From Flavobacteriaceae bacterium (GTDB lineage: Bacteria; Bacteroidota; Bacteroidia; Flavobacteriales; Flavobacteriaceae): 14,628 nt of DNA. Positions 7,676 through 14,622 of this stretch are shown here, piece after piece; positions within the stretch are counted from its first letter, which is position 1; each line of letters opens with the position of its first letter. The notes under the pieces are model-generated. The model ran no database searches and was not told the origin of the DNA. It saw only the letters and a program-made list of their open reading frames with translations. A program made the position numbers and the translations under genes. Location: NCBI GenBank assembly GCA_023301205.1, contig JALZVC010000097.1, forward strand, positions 1 to 14,628, read 5' to 3'.

Positions 7676-8071
7676 ATGAATGACACTAATCTAGCACTTT
7701 TAAGTGATCTAATTGTACTTGCTAAAGCAGATCATGTGGTGACCGACTCTGAGTATGATTTAATACTAAAGCTTGCGGCAGCAATGAACATCGCTAAATA
7801 CGAAGTAGATGCTTTGTTTGAACACCCATTACCGTCTGTGGTGCAAAAAACAGAACTGCAACGAATTACGCATTTTTATAAACTTATGCTCTTGATGAAT
7901 GTAGATCAAGAAAAACACGAGAATGAAATTGAAGTAATACGTAATCTAAGTATTAAGATGGGAATTCGCCCTGGAGTGATAGATCAAATGCTCGTTAAAA
8001 TGGATGAATATGAAGATTATATAATACCTAGCGAAGAGCTCATTAAGATTTTTCAGACCTATTATAATTAA
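7676..8071 (+). CDS. TerB-like helical protein
   Basis: A 131-residue, mostly alpha-helical acidic protein with no signal peptide or membrane segment, hence cytoplasmic. The segment LAKADHVVTDSEYDLI (about 14-29) resembles the AxADGxxxxxE motif of the TerB family, with Asp19, Asp24 and Glu26 as possible metal ligands. A second helical half contains MNVDQEKHENEIEVIRNLSIKMGI. TerB-like proteins occur in tellurite resistance and in many stress-related contexts, but stand-alone Bacteroidota members have no known job. No other ter genes are present, so tellurite resistance should not be inferred. It has its own -7 element and lies 46 bp before a Crp/Fnr-type gene. Confidence 0.72.
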   Translation: MNDTNLALLSDLIVLAKADHVVTDSEYDLILKLAAAMNIAKYEVDALFEHPLPSVVQKTELQRITHFYKLMLLMNVDQEKHENEIEVIRNLSIKMGIRPGVIDQMLVKMDEYEDYIIPSEELIKIFQTYYN

Positions 8072-8117
8072 TATTCATTCAATCATTGTTAATCCATATT
8101 CTAGAAATCTAATTACC

Positions 8118-8690
8118 ATGCAGTTTATTAGGAAGCATATAGAAGATATTTCAAAGATTTCAGATTCAGATTGGGCATATTTTTCTGATCGTTTAGTAGC
8201 CCGTCATCTTAAGAAAAGAACAGTGTTCCTAAAATATAATGAAGTTGAAGATCAAATTTCATTTATTTCAAGTGGGGTGGTTCGATTATATCTGCCCAAT
8301 GAAGTAAAAGGAAAAGAGGTGACTTTTGGATTTAGTTTTAAGAATCAATTTATTAGTGCCTACGATTCTTTTTTAACGAGAAAACCTTCATTATACGAAC
8401 TCGAAACACTTTCAGACACAACGCTATACAGTATTTCATACAATGATCTACAAGATGTATATAGCAATACAGAATTTGGAAATTTGGTAGGTAGATTAAC
8501 AGCAGAGCGCTTGTTTATGTTAAAGTCTATACGAGAACAATCTTTATTATGCGAAACTGCAGAAGAACGCTACTTTAATTTATTTAAGCAACGACCAGAA
8601 TTAGTTACTGTAATTCCTTTAAAATACGTAAGTTCGTATATTGGAGTAACTCCCCAAGCCTTGAGTCGAATTAGAAAACGAATTACTTGA
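8118..8690 (+). CDS. Crp/Fnr-family transcriptional regulator
   Basis: A 190-residue protein with an N-terminal cyclic-nucleotide-binding beta-roll (about 15-120, including FISSGVVRLYLP) and a C-terminal helix-turn-helix ending YVSSYIGVTPQALSRIRKRI (about 167-189). Length and order are typical of the many short Crp/Fnr proteins of Flavobacteria. I see no four-cysteine cluster as in Fnr and no canonical GE...R(S/T)A phosphate-binding cassette as in Crp, so the ligand is unknown. The gene starts 46 bp after the TerB-like gene and ends 57 bp before a fatty-acid desaturase that has its own promoter. Local control of that desaturase is plausible but not shown. Confidence 0.92.
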   Translation: MQFIRKHIEDISKISDSDWAYFSDRLVARHLKKRTVFLKYNEVEDQISFISSGVVRLYLPNEVKGKEVTFGFSFKNQFISAYDSFLTRKPSLYELETLSDTTLYSISYNDLQDVYSNTEFGNLVGRLTAERLFMLKSIREQSLLCETAEERYFNLFKQRPELVTVIPLKYVSSYIGVTPQALSRIRKRIT

Positions 8691-8700
8691 TTTAGGTTCA

Positions 8701-8731
8701 TTGTTTGGTGACAAAAGAGGCGCTATTTTTG
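8701..8731 (+). promoter_or_regulatory. Promoter of the desaturase gene
   Basis: TTG at 8701-8703, a 20-base spacer, and TATTTTTG at 8724-8731 fit the Bacteroidota TTG-N17-23-TAnnTTTG promoter. The element ends 16 bases before the ATG at 8748. This is the best-formed plus-strand promoter in the window. Confidence 0.6.
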
Positions 8732-8747
8732 ACTAATATTTAAGCTT

Positions 8748-9503
8748 ATGACAATCCTTATTTTTATTATCATACTTTGGTATGGCGGACTATTTTTTCA
8801 AACCTTTTTTCTGCATCGTTATGCGGCACATCAAACATATACGATGTCCAAGTTTACAGAACGAATTGTTTTTATTTTAACTTGGGTTTTCCAGGGCTCT
8901 AACTACTTAAGCGCCTATGGTTATGGTGTTATGCATAGAATGCACCACGCCTATGCAGACACAGAAAAAGATCCACATTCTCCTAAATATGATAATAGTA
9001 TTTTTGCTATGATGTGGCGAACAAAGTCTATCTATTCTGAGATTAATAAAGAACAGATTGAAGTAGAGTCAAAATTCACTAAGAATGTACCACAATGGAA
9101 ACGCTTTGATGCTTTTGCGAGTTCTTATTATTCGCGTGTGGGCTGGGGTGTTGCTTATTTTGCTTTTTTCGTAGCTTTTACAACAGCTTGGTGGCAGTGG
9201 CTATTATATCCAGTGGCACTTTTTATGGCGCCTATTCACGGTGTTATTATTAACTGGTACGGTCATATTTATGGTTATGTTAATTTTAAATCTAAAGACA
9301 CTTCAAAAAACCTATTTAAGTTCGATTTTTTAATGATGGGTGAGGGCTATCACAATAATCACCACAAGCATAGCAGTAGAGCGAATTTTGGTGGTGTGCG
9401 TTGGCACGAGATAGATGTTACGTATGTGATAATGAAGGTGCTTAACGCGCTGGGTATTATTAAATTAAAATTGAACACGATAGTCGTAAAACGCGAGATA
9501 TAA
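8748..9503 (+). CDS. Membrane fatty-acid (acyl-CoA/acyl-lipid) desaturase
   Basis: A 251-residue integral membrane di-iron desaturase. The three histidine boxes are present and in order: HRYAAH at 23-28, HRMHH at 63-67, and HNNHH at 202-206 within GEGYHNNHH. Additional histidines at 164 and 173 (HGVIINWYGH) are probable metal ligands too. Hydrophobic segments lie at about 2-22, 40-60, 128-145 and 150-170. Members of the delta-9 group introduce a double bond into acyl chains and so adjust membrane fluidity, for instance in the cold. The protein is shorter than the roughly 300-residue typical size because the C-terminal region is brief, but no motif is missing. The upstream Crp/Fnr gene may regulate it. 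It converges with a minus-strand gene 32 bp away. Confidence 0.93.
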   Translation: MTILIFIIILWYGGLFFQTFFLHRYAAHQTYTMSKFTERIVFILTWVFQGSNYLSAYGYGVMHRMHHAYADTEKDPHSPKYDNSIFAMMWRTKSIYSEINKEQIEVESKFTKNVPQWKRFDAFASSYYSRVGWGVAYFAFFVAFTTAWWQWLLYPVALFMAPIHGVIINWYGHIYGYVNFKSKDTSKNLFKFDFLMMGEGYHNNHHKHSSRANFGGVRWHEIDVTYVIMKVLNALGIIKLKLNTIVVKREI

Positions 9504-9512
9504 ATAGTTTTT

Positions 9513-9530
9513 GAAATGTGAATGCATTTC
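9513..9530. repeat. Small inverted repeat in the convergent intergenic gap
   Basis: GAAATG (9513-9518) and CATTTC (9525-9530) form a 6 bp hairpin with a 6-base loop between the stops of two converging genes. It has no T-run after it on either strand, so termination here is only a guess. Confidence 0.3.
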
Positions 9531-9535
9531 GATTC

Positions 9536-10654
9536 CTACTTTTCAGTTAGATCAACTTTATTTACACTAACTACCTTGTCTCCAGCAAGTCTAAATAGCC
9601 CTAAATACCCACCAAACCATATCACGCCATCTTTGTCTTGAAAGACACATTGTATAGCGCCACTTTCTAGTCCTTGGGCTTTTCCGTAGTTAGTAAAAGA
9701 GTTCCCGTCGTATTTATATACACCGTGATGCTCTGCAGGGAACCAGATATTTCCGTCTTTATCTTTAAATAAACTCCAGACTTCATCTCCTGTGATAGTG
9801 CCATCTTTGGTGAAGTTCGTAAATTTTTTTCCGTCATAACGGCTCACGCCATTATAGAAAGTAGCAAACCAATAATTACCGTTATTATCTTCAAGCACTT
9901 GATTTATCGAATTTCCAGCAAGCCCTTGTGCTGTAGACATCTGTTCTAGGGATGTCCCATCATAATAAAAAGCGCCTCCCGGAGTAGCAAACCAAATAGT
10001 CCCTTTTTGATCTTCATACACGCTACTTACCATTTTAGGGTTACTAACGCCTCTATTAGTATCCTTTATAGATGCTGGTAGTAGAAAAGGGGTAACCGTA
10101 TCATTTTGATAGCTTGCGGCGCCCATAAAGGTGTTTATCCACACCTTATCTTTGCTGTCAATCATTAAATTCCAAATATCATAATGCGGGAGTTCTTTTT
10201 CTTTGGCAAATTTTTTAAAGGAAGCTGGAATAGGAGTAACTGCTATGGCAGGATCATAGATGATGACACCATTTTCTGTTGCAAACCAAATATGCCCATC
10301 TTTATCCTCTACAATGGCTCTAACTGCGACTGCGTCAAAACCGTTTTTTAGAGAATATTCGCTTAGGTTTTTACCATCATAAAACAGCACGCCTTTGCCA
10401 TTTGTTCCCATCCACATATTCCCTTTACTGTCTTGAAATATGCGTCTAACAAATTGACTTATAGGATTAGGTACCGCAACAATGGGAGCAAGAAAAGGTG
10501 CGTTTGCCTTGACCTTAGCGTGTGGGCCAACACTATCAAGTATAGAGGGTGTAGTTTGTATTAATGCTTTTTCATTAGGGACTTCTTTTCCTTTGCATCC
10601 TGATATGAGTGAAGTTAATATAATGAATAGCGATAGTACTTTTATAGTTTTCAT
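9536..10654 (-). CDS. Lipoprotein of seven two-component-regulator propeller repeats
   Basis: A 372-residue lipoprotein. Starting at the ATG at 10654, it has a basic start, a hydrophobic core and the lipobox LISGC with Cys20. A frame extending 15 codons upstream (to 10699) spoils the signal peptide and would begin 2 bases from the -7 element, so I reject that start. Seven repeats of the IWFATxxGVxxYDG type follow, centred on MWMGT, IWFAT, VWINT, IWFAT, YWFAT, IWFPA and IWFGG, which fits one seven-bladed beta-propeller. This is the sensor half seen in hybrid two-component systems, but here there is no kinase, Y_Y_Y or DNA-binding output domain. The residues after Cys20 (KGKEVPNEK) lack an acidic surface-export patch, so a periplasmic location is likelier than the cell surface. 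The ligand and partner are unknown. Confidence 0.88.
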   Translation of the reverse strand: MKTIKVLSLFIILTSLISGCKGKEVPNEKALIQTTPSILDSVGPHAKVKANAPFLAPIVAVPNPISQFVRRIFQDSKGNMWMGTNGKGVLFYDGKNLSEYSLKNGFDAVAVRAIVEDKDGHIWFATENGVIIYDPAIAVTPIPASFKKFAKEKELPHYDIWNLMIDSKDKVWINTFMGAASYQNDTVTPFLLPASIKDTNRGVSNPKMVSSVYEDQKGTIWFATPGGAFYYDGTSLEQMSTAQGLAGNSINQVLEDNNGNYWFATFYNGVSRYDGKKFTNFTKDGTITGDEVWSLFKDKDGNIWFPAEHHGVYKYDGNSFTNYGKAQGLESGAIQCVFQDKDGVIWFGGYLGLFRLAGDKVVSVNKVDLTEK

Positions 10655-10700
10655 TATCAGCCTTTTTATATGACTCTTACAATTAATTGTTGCGTCCACT

Positions 10701-10728
10701 CAAATGTATACTAGGCAATTGAAATCAA
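10701..10728 (-). promoter_or_regulatory. Promoter of the propeller lipoprotein gene
   Basis: Read on the minus strand, TTG (10728-10726), a 17-base spacer and TACATTTG (10708-10701) fit the Bacteroidota promoter consensus well. The predicted leader is about 40 nt to the ATG at 10654. Confidence 0.65.
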
Positions 10729-10741
10729 CTACATTCAATTG
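10716..10741. promoter_or_regulatory. Inverted repeat spanning the -33 box (possible operator)
   Basis: CAATTGAA (10716-10723) and TTCAATTG (10734-10741) are perfect 8 bp inverted half-sites 10 bases apart, with the -33 TTG of the lipoprotein promoter between them. A dimeric regulator bound here would block or modulate that promoter. The sequence is AT-rich, so chance is possible. Confidence 0.4.
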
Positions 10742-10766
10742 TGAAAAAAGTGTCAATTTTTCACAA
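10739..10766. repeat. Perfect 10 bp inverted repeat between two minus-strand genes
   Basis: TTGTGAAAAA (10739-10748) and TTTTTCACAA (10757-10766) pair perfectly around 8 bases. It lies 29 bp past the stop of the upstream minus-strand gene and may terminate it, although on that strand no T-run follows. On the plus strand a T-run does follow after four bases, but no plus-strand gene ends here. It shares three bases with the neighbouring inverted repeat. Confidence 0.5.
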
Positions 10767-10795
10767 AGCCTTTTTATTACACCTTCGTAATAATC

Positions 10796-12505
10796 TTAAT
10801 TTAAACTATCTAAAACACGCTGTGCTTCAGCCTTTAAGGAATCTCGCACTTTTATATTTCGTAAAGAGTCATTCTTTATTAGAGCTATTGTTTGTAAAGA
10901 TTCTTCTGCGGTTGCTTCTTCAATATCTTTATCTTTTACGCGATTAGGATACAATTGTTCGTTTGTCAATTTTTCATTTGTTTGCCAAGTCTCACCCATC
11001 TGTGCTAAAATTTGATCCTCCCAGTTTGAAGGATGTTTTGCATCTACCCATATTACATCGCGGTATTCTGTGTCTACTATGGCAAGATCTGGTGTTGCGG
11101 CTCCATCAAATTTTTTGTTGTCGTCCCGTTTTGCAGCAATAGTACTAATTACAAATAGTCTTTTTCTAGCCCCTATTTTTTTTATAAAAGGTCTAAATTC
11201 TACTGGTTTATTTACAGACCAATCGTATTCTTTTCTTGATTCGATAACTTTTAAGGGCATTGCACTTACCCCGGCGAGACCTTCTTTTTTTGCGCCGTGG
11301 TTGTAATAATAGAGTTTATCTGTTCCATCTGCAGGAATCAATACACTAAATGTTAGACTGGTGCGCTCTTCCCCTATAGGTTCTAGGCCAAACCAGTGAT
11401 ACAAACCACTATAAGCAGCTACGGTCATGTTGCTAAAGTCAAAATCTGTAACAAATGGTTGTTGATTTTGATCATCTTTTAAATCTGGAATCTTTACTGC
11501 GGTTTCCATATTCCAAGGTAATGGATCTGTAAAACCTCCTAAAAATTGAAGTGATTTTGCTTCAAGGCGTGATACTTTTTCTGCAACCGTGTTTTGACGT
11601 GTTAAAAATGGATACTTCTGCGTGTCTTCTGGAGAAACGTAGGTTCCTTTTCCTATGGTAATACGTTCTATATAATCGCTCGAATCGTGCTCGCCTGGCT
11701 CAATAATCATTACACCGCCATAAGAAGGATAAGGGAAAAAGAATCCTTTCCATTTAATGAGGCTCACTACCTGTACCCATTTTCCACTGTCGTCTTTCAT
11801 ATAGAAAACTTCACTGGGCTCTAAAGTGAACAATTGGAAAAAATTAAAACGTTGCACAACGGCGTTATACGTATTTCTGCTAAAGGCGAGCGACTCCCCA
11901 ATGGCAAAAGTTACTGGAATTCTATTGGCATCTGCAAAGCGAGGAAAAGGGGTGGTACTTGCCACAGCAAAAATCTCTTCTGTATTGTCGTTCATACGTT
12001 GCCAAGAGTATTCTTTTGCAGGCTGCACTGCCATTGTCCACTGGTTAGTGCTATCAACTCTAACGAGTTGTGGAGGCGATACTTCTTGAGTTTCGCCAAT
12101 AGACTCATAGGCCATTGTTACAATATTGTTGTAGGGTTGTATCCGTTCATTTCTGGTTAATGGAAGTTCTTCCAGTTCGACAAGATTTAGATTATTAAAA
12201 ACATTGTAGGTCTTCATATAATCGTACATACCGTTTTTCCATCCTAAAAACCATCCTGTACCAAAAAATAAAACAACACCTAACAAAATTAATAAGCGTT
12301 TTCCTGTACTGGCAGTTGCTCTAAATTTCTTTAATACAAACCAAAGAAACAACAGACTGACTATAATTAGGAAGGCAAATTTCCGAAGAAACAGCAGCGC
12401 AGGTTGGTAATCATCCCTCAAGAAAAATAATAAGAGTAACAAAATGATTGCGCCAACAATGACGATCCTTTTTTGTTTACCTCCTTTTTGCCAATATGGT
12501 TTCAT
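10796..12505 (-). CDS. Unknown three-TM membrane protein with large soluble domain
   Basis: I do not recognise this family. From the ATG at 12505 it has 569 residues: a basic N-terminus (MKPYWQKGGKQKR), three transmembrane helices within the first 90 residues (around IVIVGAIILLLLLFFL, FAFLIIVSLLFLWFVL and LLILLGVVLFFGTGWFLG), then about 450 soluble residues, and a charged helical tail ending SLKAEAQRVLDSLN. The soluble part is rich in beta-type segments and holds PFPRFADANRIP, KWKGFFFPYPSYGGVMIIEPG and SGLYHWFGLEPIGEERTSL; no catalytic motif is evident. An upstream ATG at 12574 would add 23 residues rich in Lys, Thr and Asn that look like translated spacer, so I prefer 12505. With three helices the soluble domain is probably periplasmic. 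Neighbours are a propeller lipoprotein and another unknown membrane protein, which gives no clear role. Confidence 0.8.
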   Translation of the reverse strand: MKPYWQKGGKQKRIVIVGAIILLLLLFFLRDDYQPALLFLRKFAFLIIVSLLFLWFVLKKFRATASTGKRLLILLGVVLFFGTGWFLGWKNGMYDYMKTYNVFNNLNLVELEELPLTRNERIQPYNNIVTMAYESIGETQEVSPPQLVRVDSTNQWTMAVQPAKEYSWQRMNDNTEEIFAVASTTPFPRFADANRIPVTFAIGESLAFSRNTYNAVVQRFNFFQLFTLEPSEVFYMKDDSGKWVQVVSLIKWKGFFFPYPSYGGVMIIEPGEHDSSDYIERITIGKGTYVSPEDTQKYPFLTRQNTVAEKVSRLEAKSLQFLGGFTDPLPWNMETAVKIPDLKDDQNQQPFVTDFDFSNMTVAAYSGLYHWFGLEPIGEERTSLTFSVLIPADGTDKLYYYNHGAKKEGLAGVSAMPLKVIESRKEYDWSVNKPVEFRPFIKKIGARKRLFVISTIAAKRDDNKKFDGAATPDLAIVDTEYRDVIWVDAKHPSNWEDQILAQMGETWQTNEKLTNEQLYPNRVKDKDIEEATAEESLQTIALIKNDSLRNIKVRDSLKAEAQRVLDSLN

Positions 12506-12648
12506 AAAACTTAGTTTGTAGTTGGTTGGTTGTAGTCTCTTGCTAGTGGTTTTTGGTTGCACACTCAATTTCATAGAGAGGAAATTTCATTTGCAATTCA
12601 GTTTATTAAAGATATTATAAATACAAATGAATCAAAGGGTACTGAGTG

Positions 12649-12688
12649 ATTTTACTTTGTACTGGCAAAGCCAAGTACAAAGTAAAAT
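12649..12688 (-). terminator. Long near-perfect hairpin after the 175-residue gene
   Basis: Arms at 12649-12666 and 12670-12688 pair over 18 bp with one bulged A (12673) and an AAA loop (12667-12669). It starts 12 bases past the stop of the minus-strand gene at 12701, a typical terminator position. There is no T-run after the stem on the minus strand, so it may act as a 3'-end stabiliser or a factor-aided terminator rather than a standard intrinsic one. Confidence 0.55.
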
Positions 12689-12700
12689 TGTATCGAAGTA

Positions 12701-13228
12701 TTACTTTATCATCCCTTTATCCTTAAATCGATCACGAGCACTTTTTTTCTTAGGTGCTTCTATAATTTTATCTGGTGCTTCTTGTTTAGGTTCATTCACC
12801 TCATGTTCAAATTTCTCTTTTACATCATCAACTAGATCTTCTAAACCTTCTTTTCCTTTTTCATATGCCTTTTGAATTGTTGCTGACTTTGTTTTTTCTG
12901 AAGCAAAGACAATTAATGATCCTAGGTAGGTTCCTATTAGAGTAGCTACCATTGCCGAAACTATATATTGAAACAAATCCCCACCAATTGGTATAGTAAA
13001 ACTAACAATGGCACCGGCAAATACGAATAGTAATGTGATATAGACCAATCTCCATATAAAGGGCTGTAGGTGAAAAAAACCTTTACGATTATCAGCTTTC
13101 ATCTGTAACTCCTCATTATGGGTGAGATGATTAATCCAGCGATAGATGCGGTTACTTTTAGACTCGCTCCAGTATATGATGATACCAAAAAGGAGTGCGA
13201 GTACAAATACAATTATTTCTAGTGTCAT
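12701..13228 (-). CDS. Unknown small membrane protein with charged C-terminal tail
   Basis: A 175-residue protein that I cannot assign to a family. It has an N-terminal transmembrane helix (about 4-19, IIVFVLALLFGIIIYW), a cytoplasmic-looking basic stretch (SESKSNRIYRWINH), then two more hydrophobic helices (about 58-78 and 86-108, the second GLY/ALA-rich: SAMVATLIGTYLGSLIVFA). A long hydrophilic tail follows, with acidic coiled-coil-like sequence (LEDLVDDVKEKFEHEV) and a basic end (KKKSARDRFKDKGMIK). It lies 82 bp after the 415-residue gene on the same strand and may be cotranscribed with it, although no promoter or terminator in the gap settles this. A long hairpin follows its stop. Confidence 0.8.
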   Translation of the reverse strand: MTLEIIVFVLALLFGIIIYWSESKSNRIYRWINHLTHNEELQMKADNRKGFFHLQPFIWRLVYITLLFVFAGAIVSFTIPIGGDLFQYIVSAMVATLIGTYLGSLIVFASEKTKSATIQKAYEKGKEGLEDLVDDVKEKFEHEVNEPKQEAPDKIIEAPKKKSARDRFKDKGMIK

Positions 13229-13310
13229 ATATTGAGTTTAGTAGTTTATAAGTTTAATTGTATTTGGTTTGTTATTAGTTGTTTAAGGCTTGCTATTGTT
13301 ACATTTACAT

Positions 13311-14558
13311 TTACTGTTTATGTGTAATTGCATTAGATATTGTTTCTATCACCCAATCTTGGTACCCAGGTTTCCAGTTTTTGTATTGCTCATAAAACTG
13401 TTCTTTATCATACCAGTATACATGCAAAGGGTCTACTGGCGCAATTTTAGTGAGTAGTTTCCAGATAAGTTCTTTTTGTTCAACTTCTAACCAACTATAT
13501 GGTTTATGTAATGATTTTGAGTACCGTGGCTCTACAATATCTTCCATTTTAGTCTGGTTACTTTGTGCTATTTTCTCTAGGTAGAGCTCTACACCCATTA
13601 AGCGTTTTCTGGTTTCTAAATCAAACTCGTTGAGATACTTTTTAAATAAAAATTGGTTATTAAATATCTCATTTATAGGGTGTTCAGTCGCATCCAGTGC
13701 ATCATTAAATAAATGGTGTTTTATTCTCGAATAATTAGGTGTTTTAACTGCAGATTTTAAATCAAGTTCTGCAATCTTATACTCTACAAGCGTAACCATC
13801 AATTCGTCTTGATTCTTGTGAAACAACATTACCTCGTGATGTGTGTCTTTAATAGCTTTTTTATAAACCTCTATGTCTTCAAATATTAAGATTGGTGTAA
13901 TGAAATCGCGTAGCAGGAACACCCCACCAAAAGCACGTGTATAAAAGGAACTCACTTTTAGGGATACATCCTCAAGTTCTAGTTTCCGAAATCTTAAATC
14001 GCCATAGGTTTTTGCAGATTGTAATAATTTTTCGTGTAAATCTCTATCGATGAAGTTATTACCTTCATTAAACGTTTTAATAAGATCAAGTTGTTCCTTT
14101 TGGTGGTGCTCTAGTTTATTTAATAGTTGAAAACTAACCGTTATATGGTCATACTTAAGCAAATCAAAAGGCTCATAAAAAGCATCGATATGTTGGTCTA
14201 AATGAACCACAAGGGCTGCATCTTTAGTGATATCACGTATTTGTTTATCGTACGCAGTGAATATGGCGTGCATTAAATCACGATCAAAACTATGCGATGG
14301 CATAAAAACAGCTGTTCCTTTTTGTGCTGGTGATATGATAATGGCATTAGGATTTGCATCTCCGATGTTTAGGTAGTAATTTTCACCTTTCTCTTCAGCT
14401 ATTTCTGGACTCCATCCTAGGCCATCCACAGAAAAATGGGATAAAGCCGTAGGTTTTACGCCCAGCATAGCCAAGCAATCGTTGTAACGCTTTGCTAATG
14501 ATCCGGACAATGAGACAAGCCCACCACCATATAATTTTGCTGTTTTTAGTTTATTCAA
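13311..14558 (-). CDS. Unknown 415-residue soluble protein, Bacteroidota-type conserved family
   Basis: A 415-residue protein without signal peptide or membrane helix, so probably cytoplasmic. The N-terminal third has conserved-looking motifs: KLYGGGLVSLSG at 7-18, ISPAQKGTAVFMPSHSFD at about 75-92, and VVHLDQHIDAFYEP at about 117-130. The rest is helical and charged, with LYLEKIAQSNQTKMEDIVEPRYSKSLHKPYSW near the C-terminus. It reminds me of a Bacteroidota-restricted DUF family (possibly DUF6638), but that label is from memory and uncertain. No catalytic triad or nucleotide-binding loop is obvious. The ATG at 14558 leaves a 70 bp AT-rich stretch to the window edge, and no clear TAnnTTTG element is seen there. 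Confidence 0.82.
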   Translation of the reverse strand: MNKLKTAKLYGGGLVSLSGSLAKRYNDCLAMLGVKPTALSHFSVDGLGWSPEIAEEKGENYYLNIGDANPNAIIISPAQKGTAVFMPSHSFDRDLMHAIFTAYDKQIRDITKDAALVVHLDQHIDAFYEPFDLLKYDHITVSFQLLNKLEHHQKEQLDLIKTFNEGNNFIDRDLHEKLLQSAKTYGDLRFRKLELEDVSLKVSSFYTRAFGGVFLLRDFITPILIFEDIEVYKKAIKDTHHEVMLFHKNQDELMVTLVEYKIAELDLKSAVKTPNYSRIKHHLFNDALDATEHPINEIFNNQFLFKKYLNEFDLETRKRLMGVELYLEKIAQSNQTKMEDIVEPRYSKSLHKPYSWLEVEQKELIWKLLTKIAPVDPLHVYWYDKEQFYEQYKNWKPGYQDWVIETISNAITHKQ

Positions 14559-14606
14559 TCTTTACTTTTATTAATTATTTATTTTTAATAATACTCTAAA
14601 AATCAC

Positions 14607-14622
14607 CACAGAGGCACAGAGT
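14607..14622. repeat. Two tandem CACAGAG units at the window edge
   Basis: CACAGAGG and CACAGAGT lie side by side. The CCACAGAG-type repeat resembles short dispersed intergenic sequences seen in diverse bacterial genomes, according to general recollection. The window ends 6 bases later, so its full extent cannot be seen. Confidence 0.5.

Noticed and set aside
7676..8071. Tellurite-resistance operon
   Set aside because: Only a single TerB-like protein is present, with no TerC, TerD or other ter genes nearby.
9504..9535. Bidirectional intrinsic terminator between converging genes
   Set aside because: The hairpin has only 6 bp and no T-run on either strand; it is recorded only as a small inverted repeat.
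10655..10699. Upstream start of the propeller lipoprotein at 10699
   Set aside because: It would place extra charged residues before the lipoprotein signal and start 2 bases from the -7 element, before the likely transcription start.
10739..10766. Crp-type operator, because of TGTGA and TCACA half-sites
   Set aside because: The half-sites are 16 bases apart instead of the 6 required for a Crp site.
11826..12160. Overlapping plus-strand open frames of about 87 and 108 codons
   Set aside because: They lie antisense inside the large minus-strand membrane protein gene, with no recognisable protein features.
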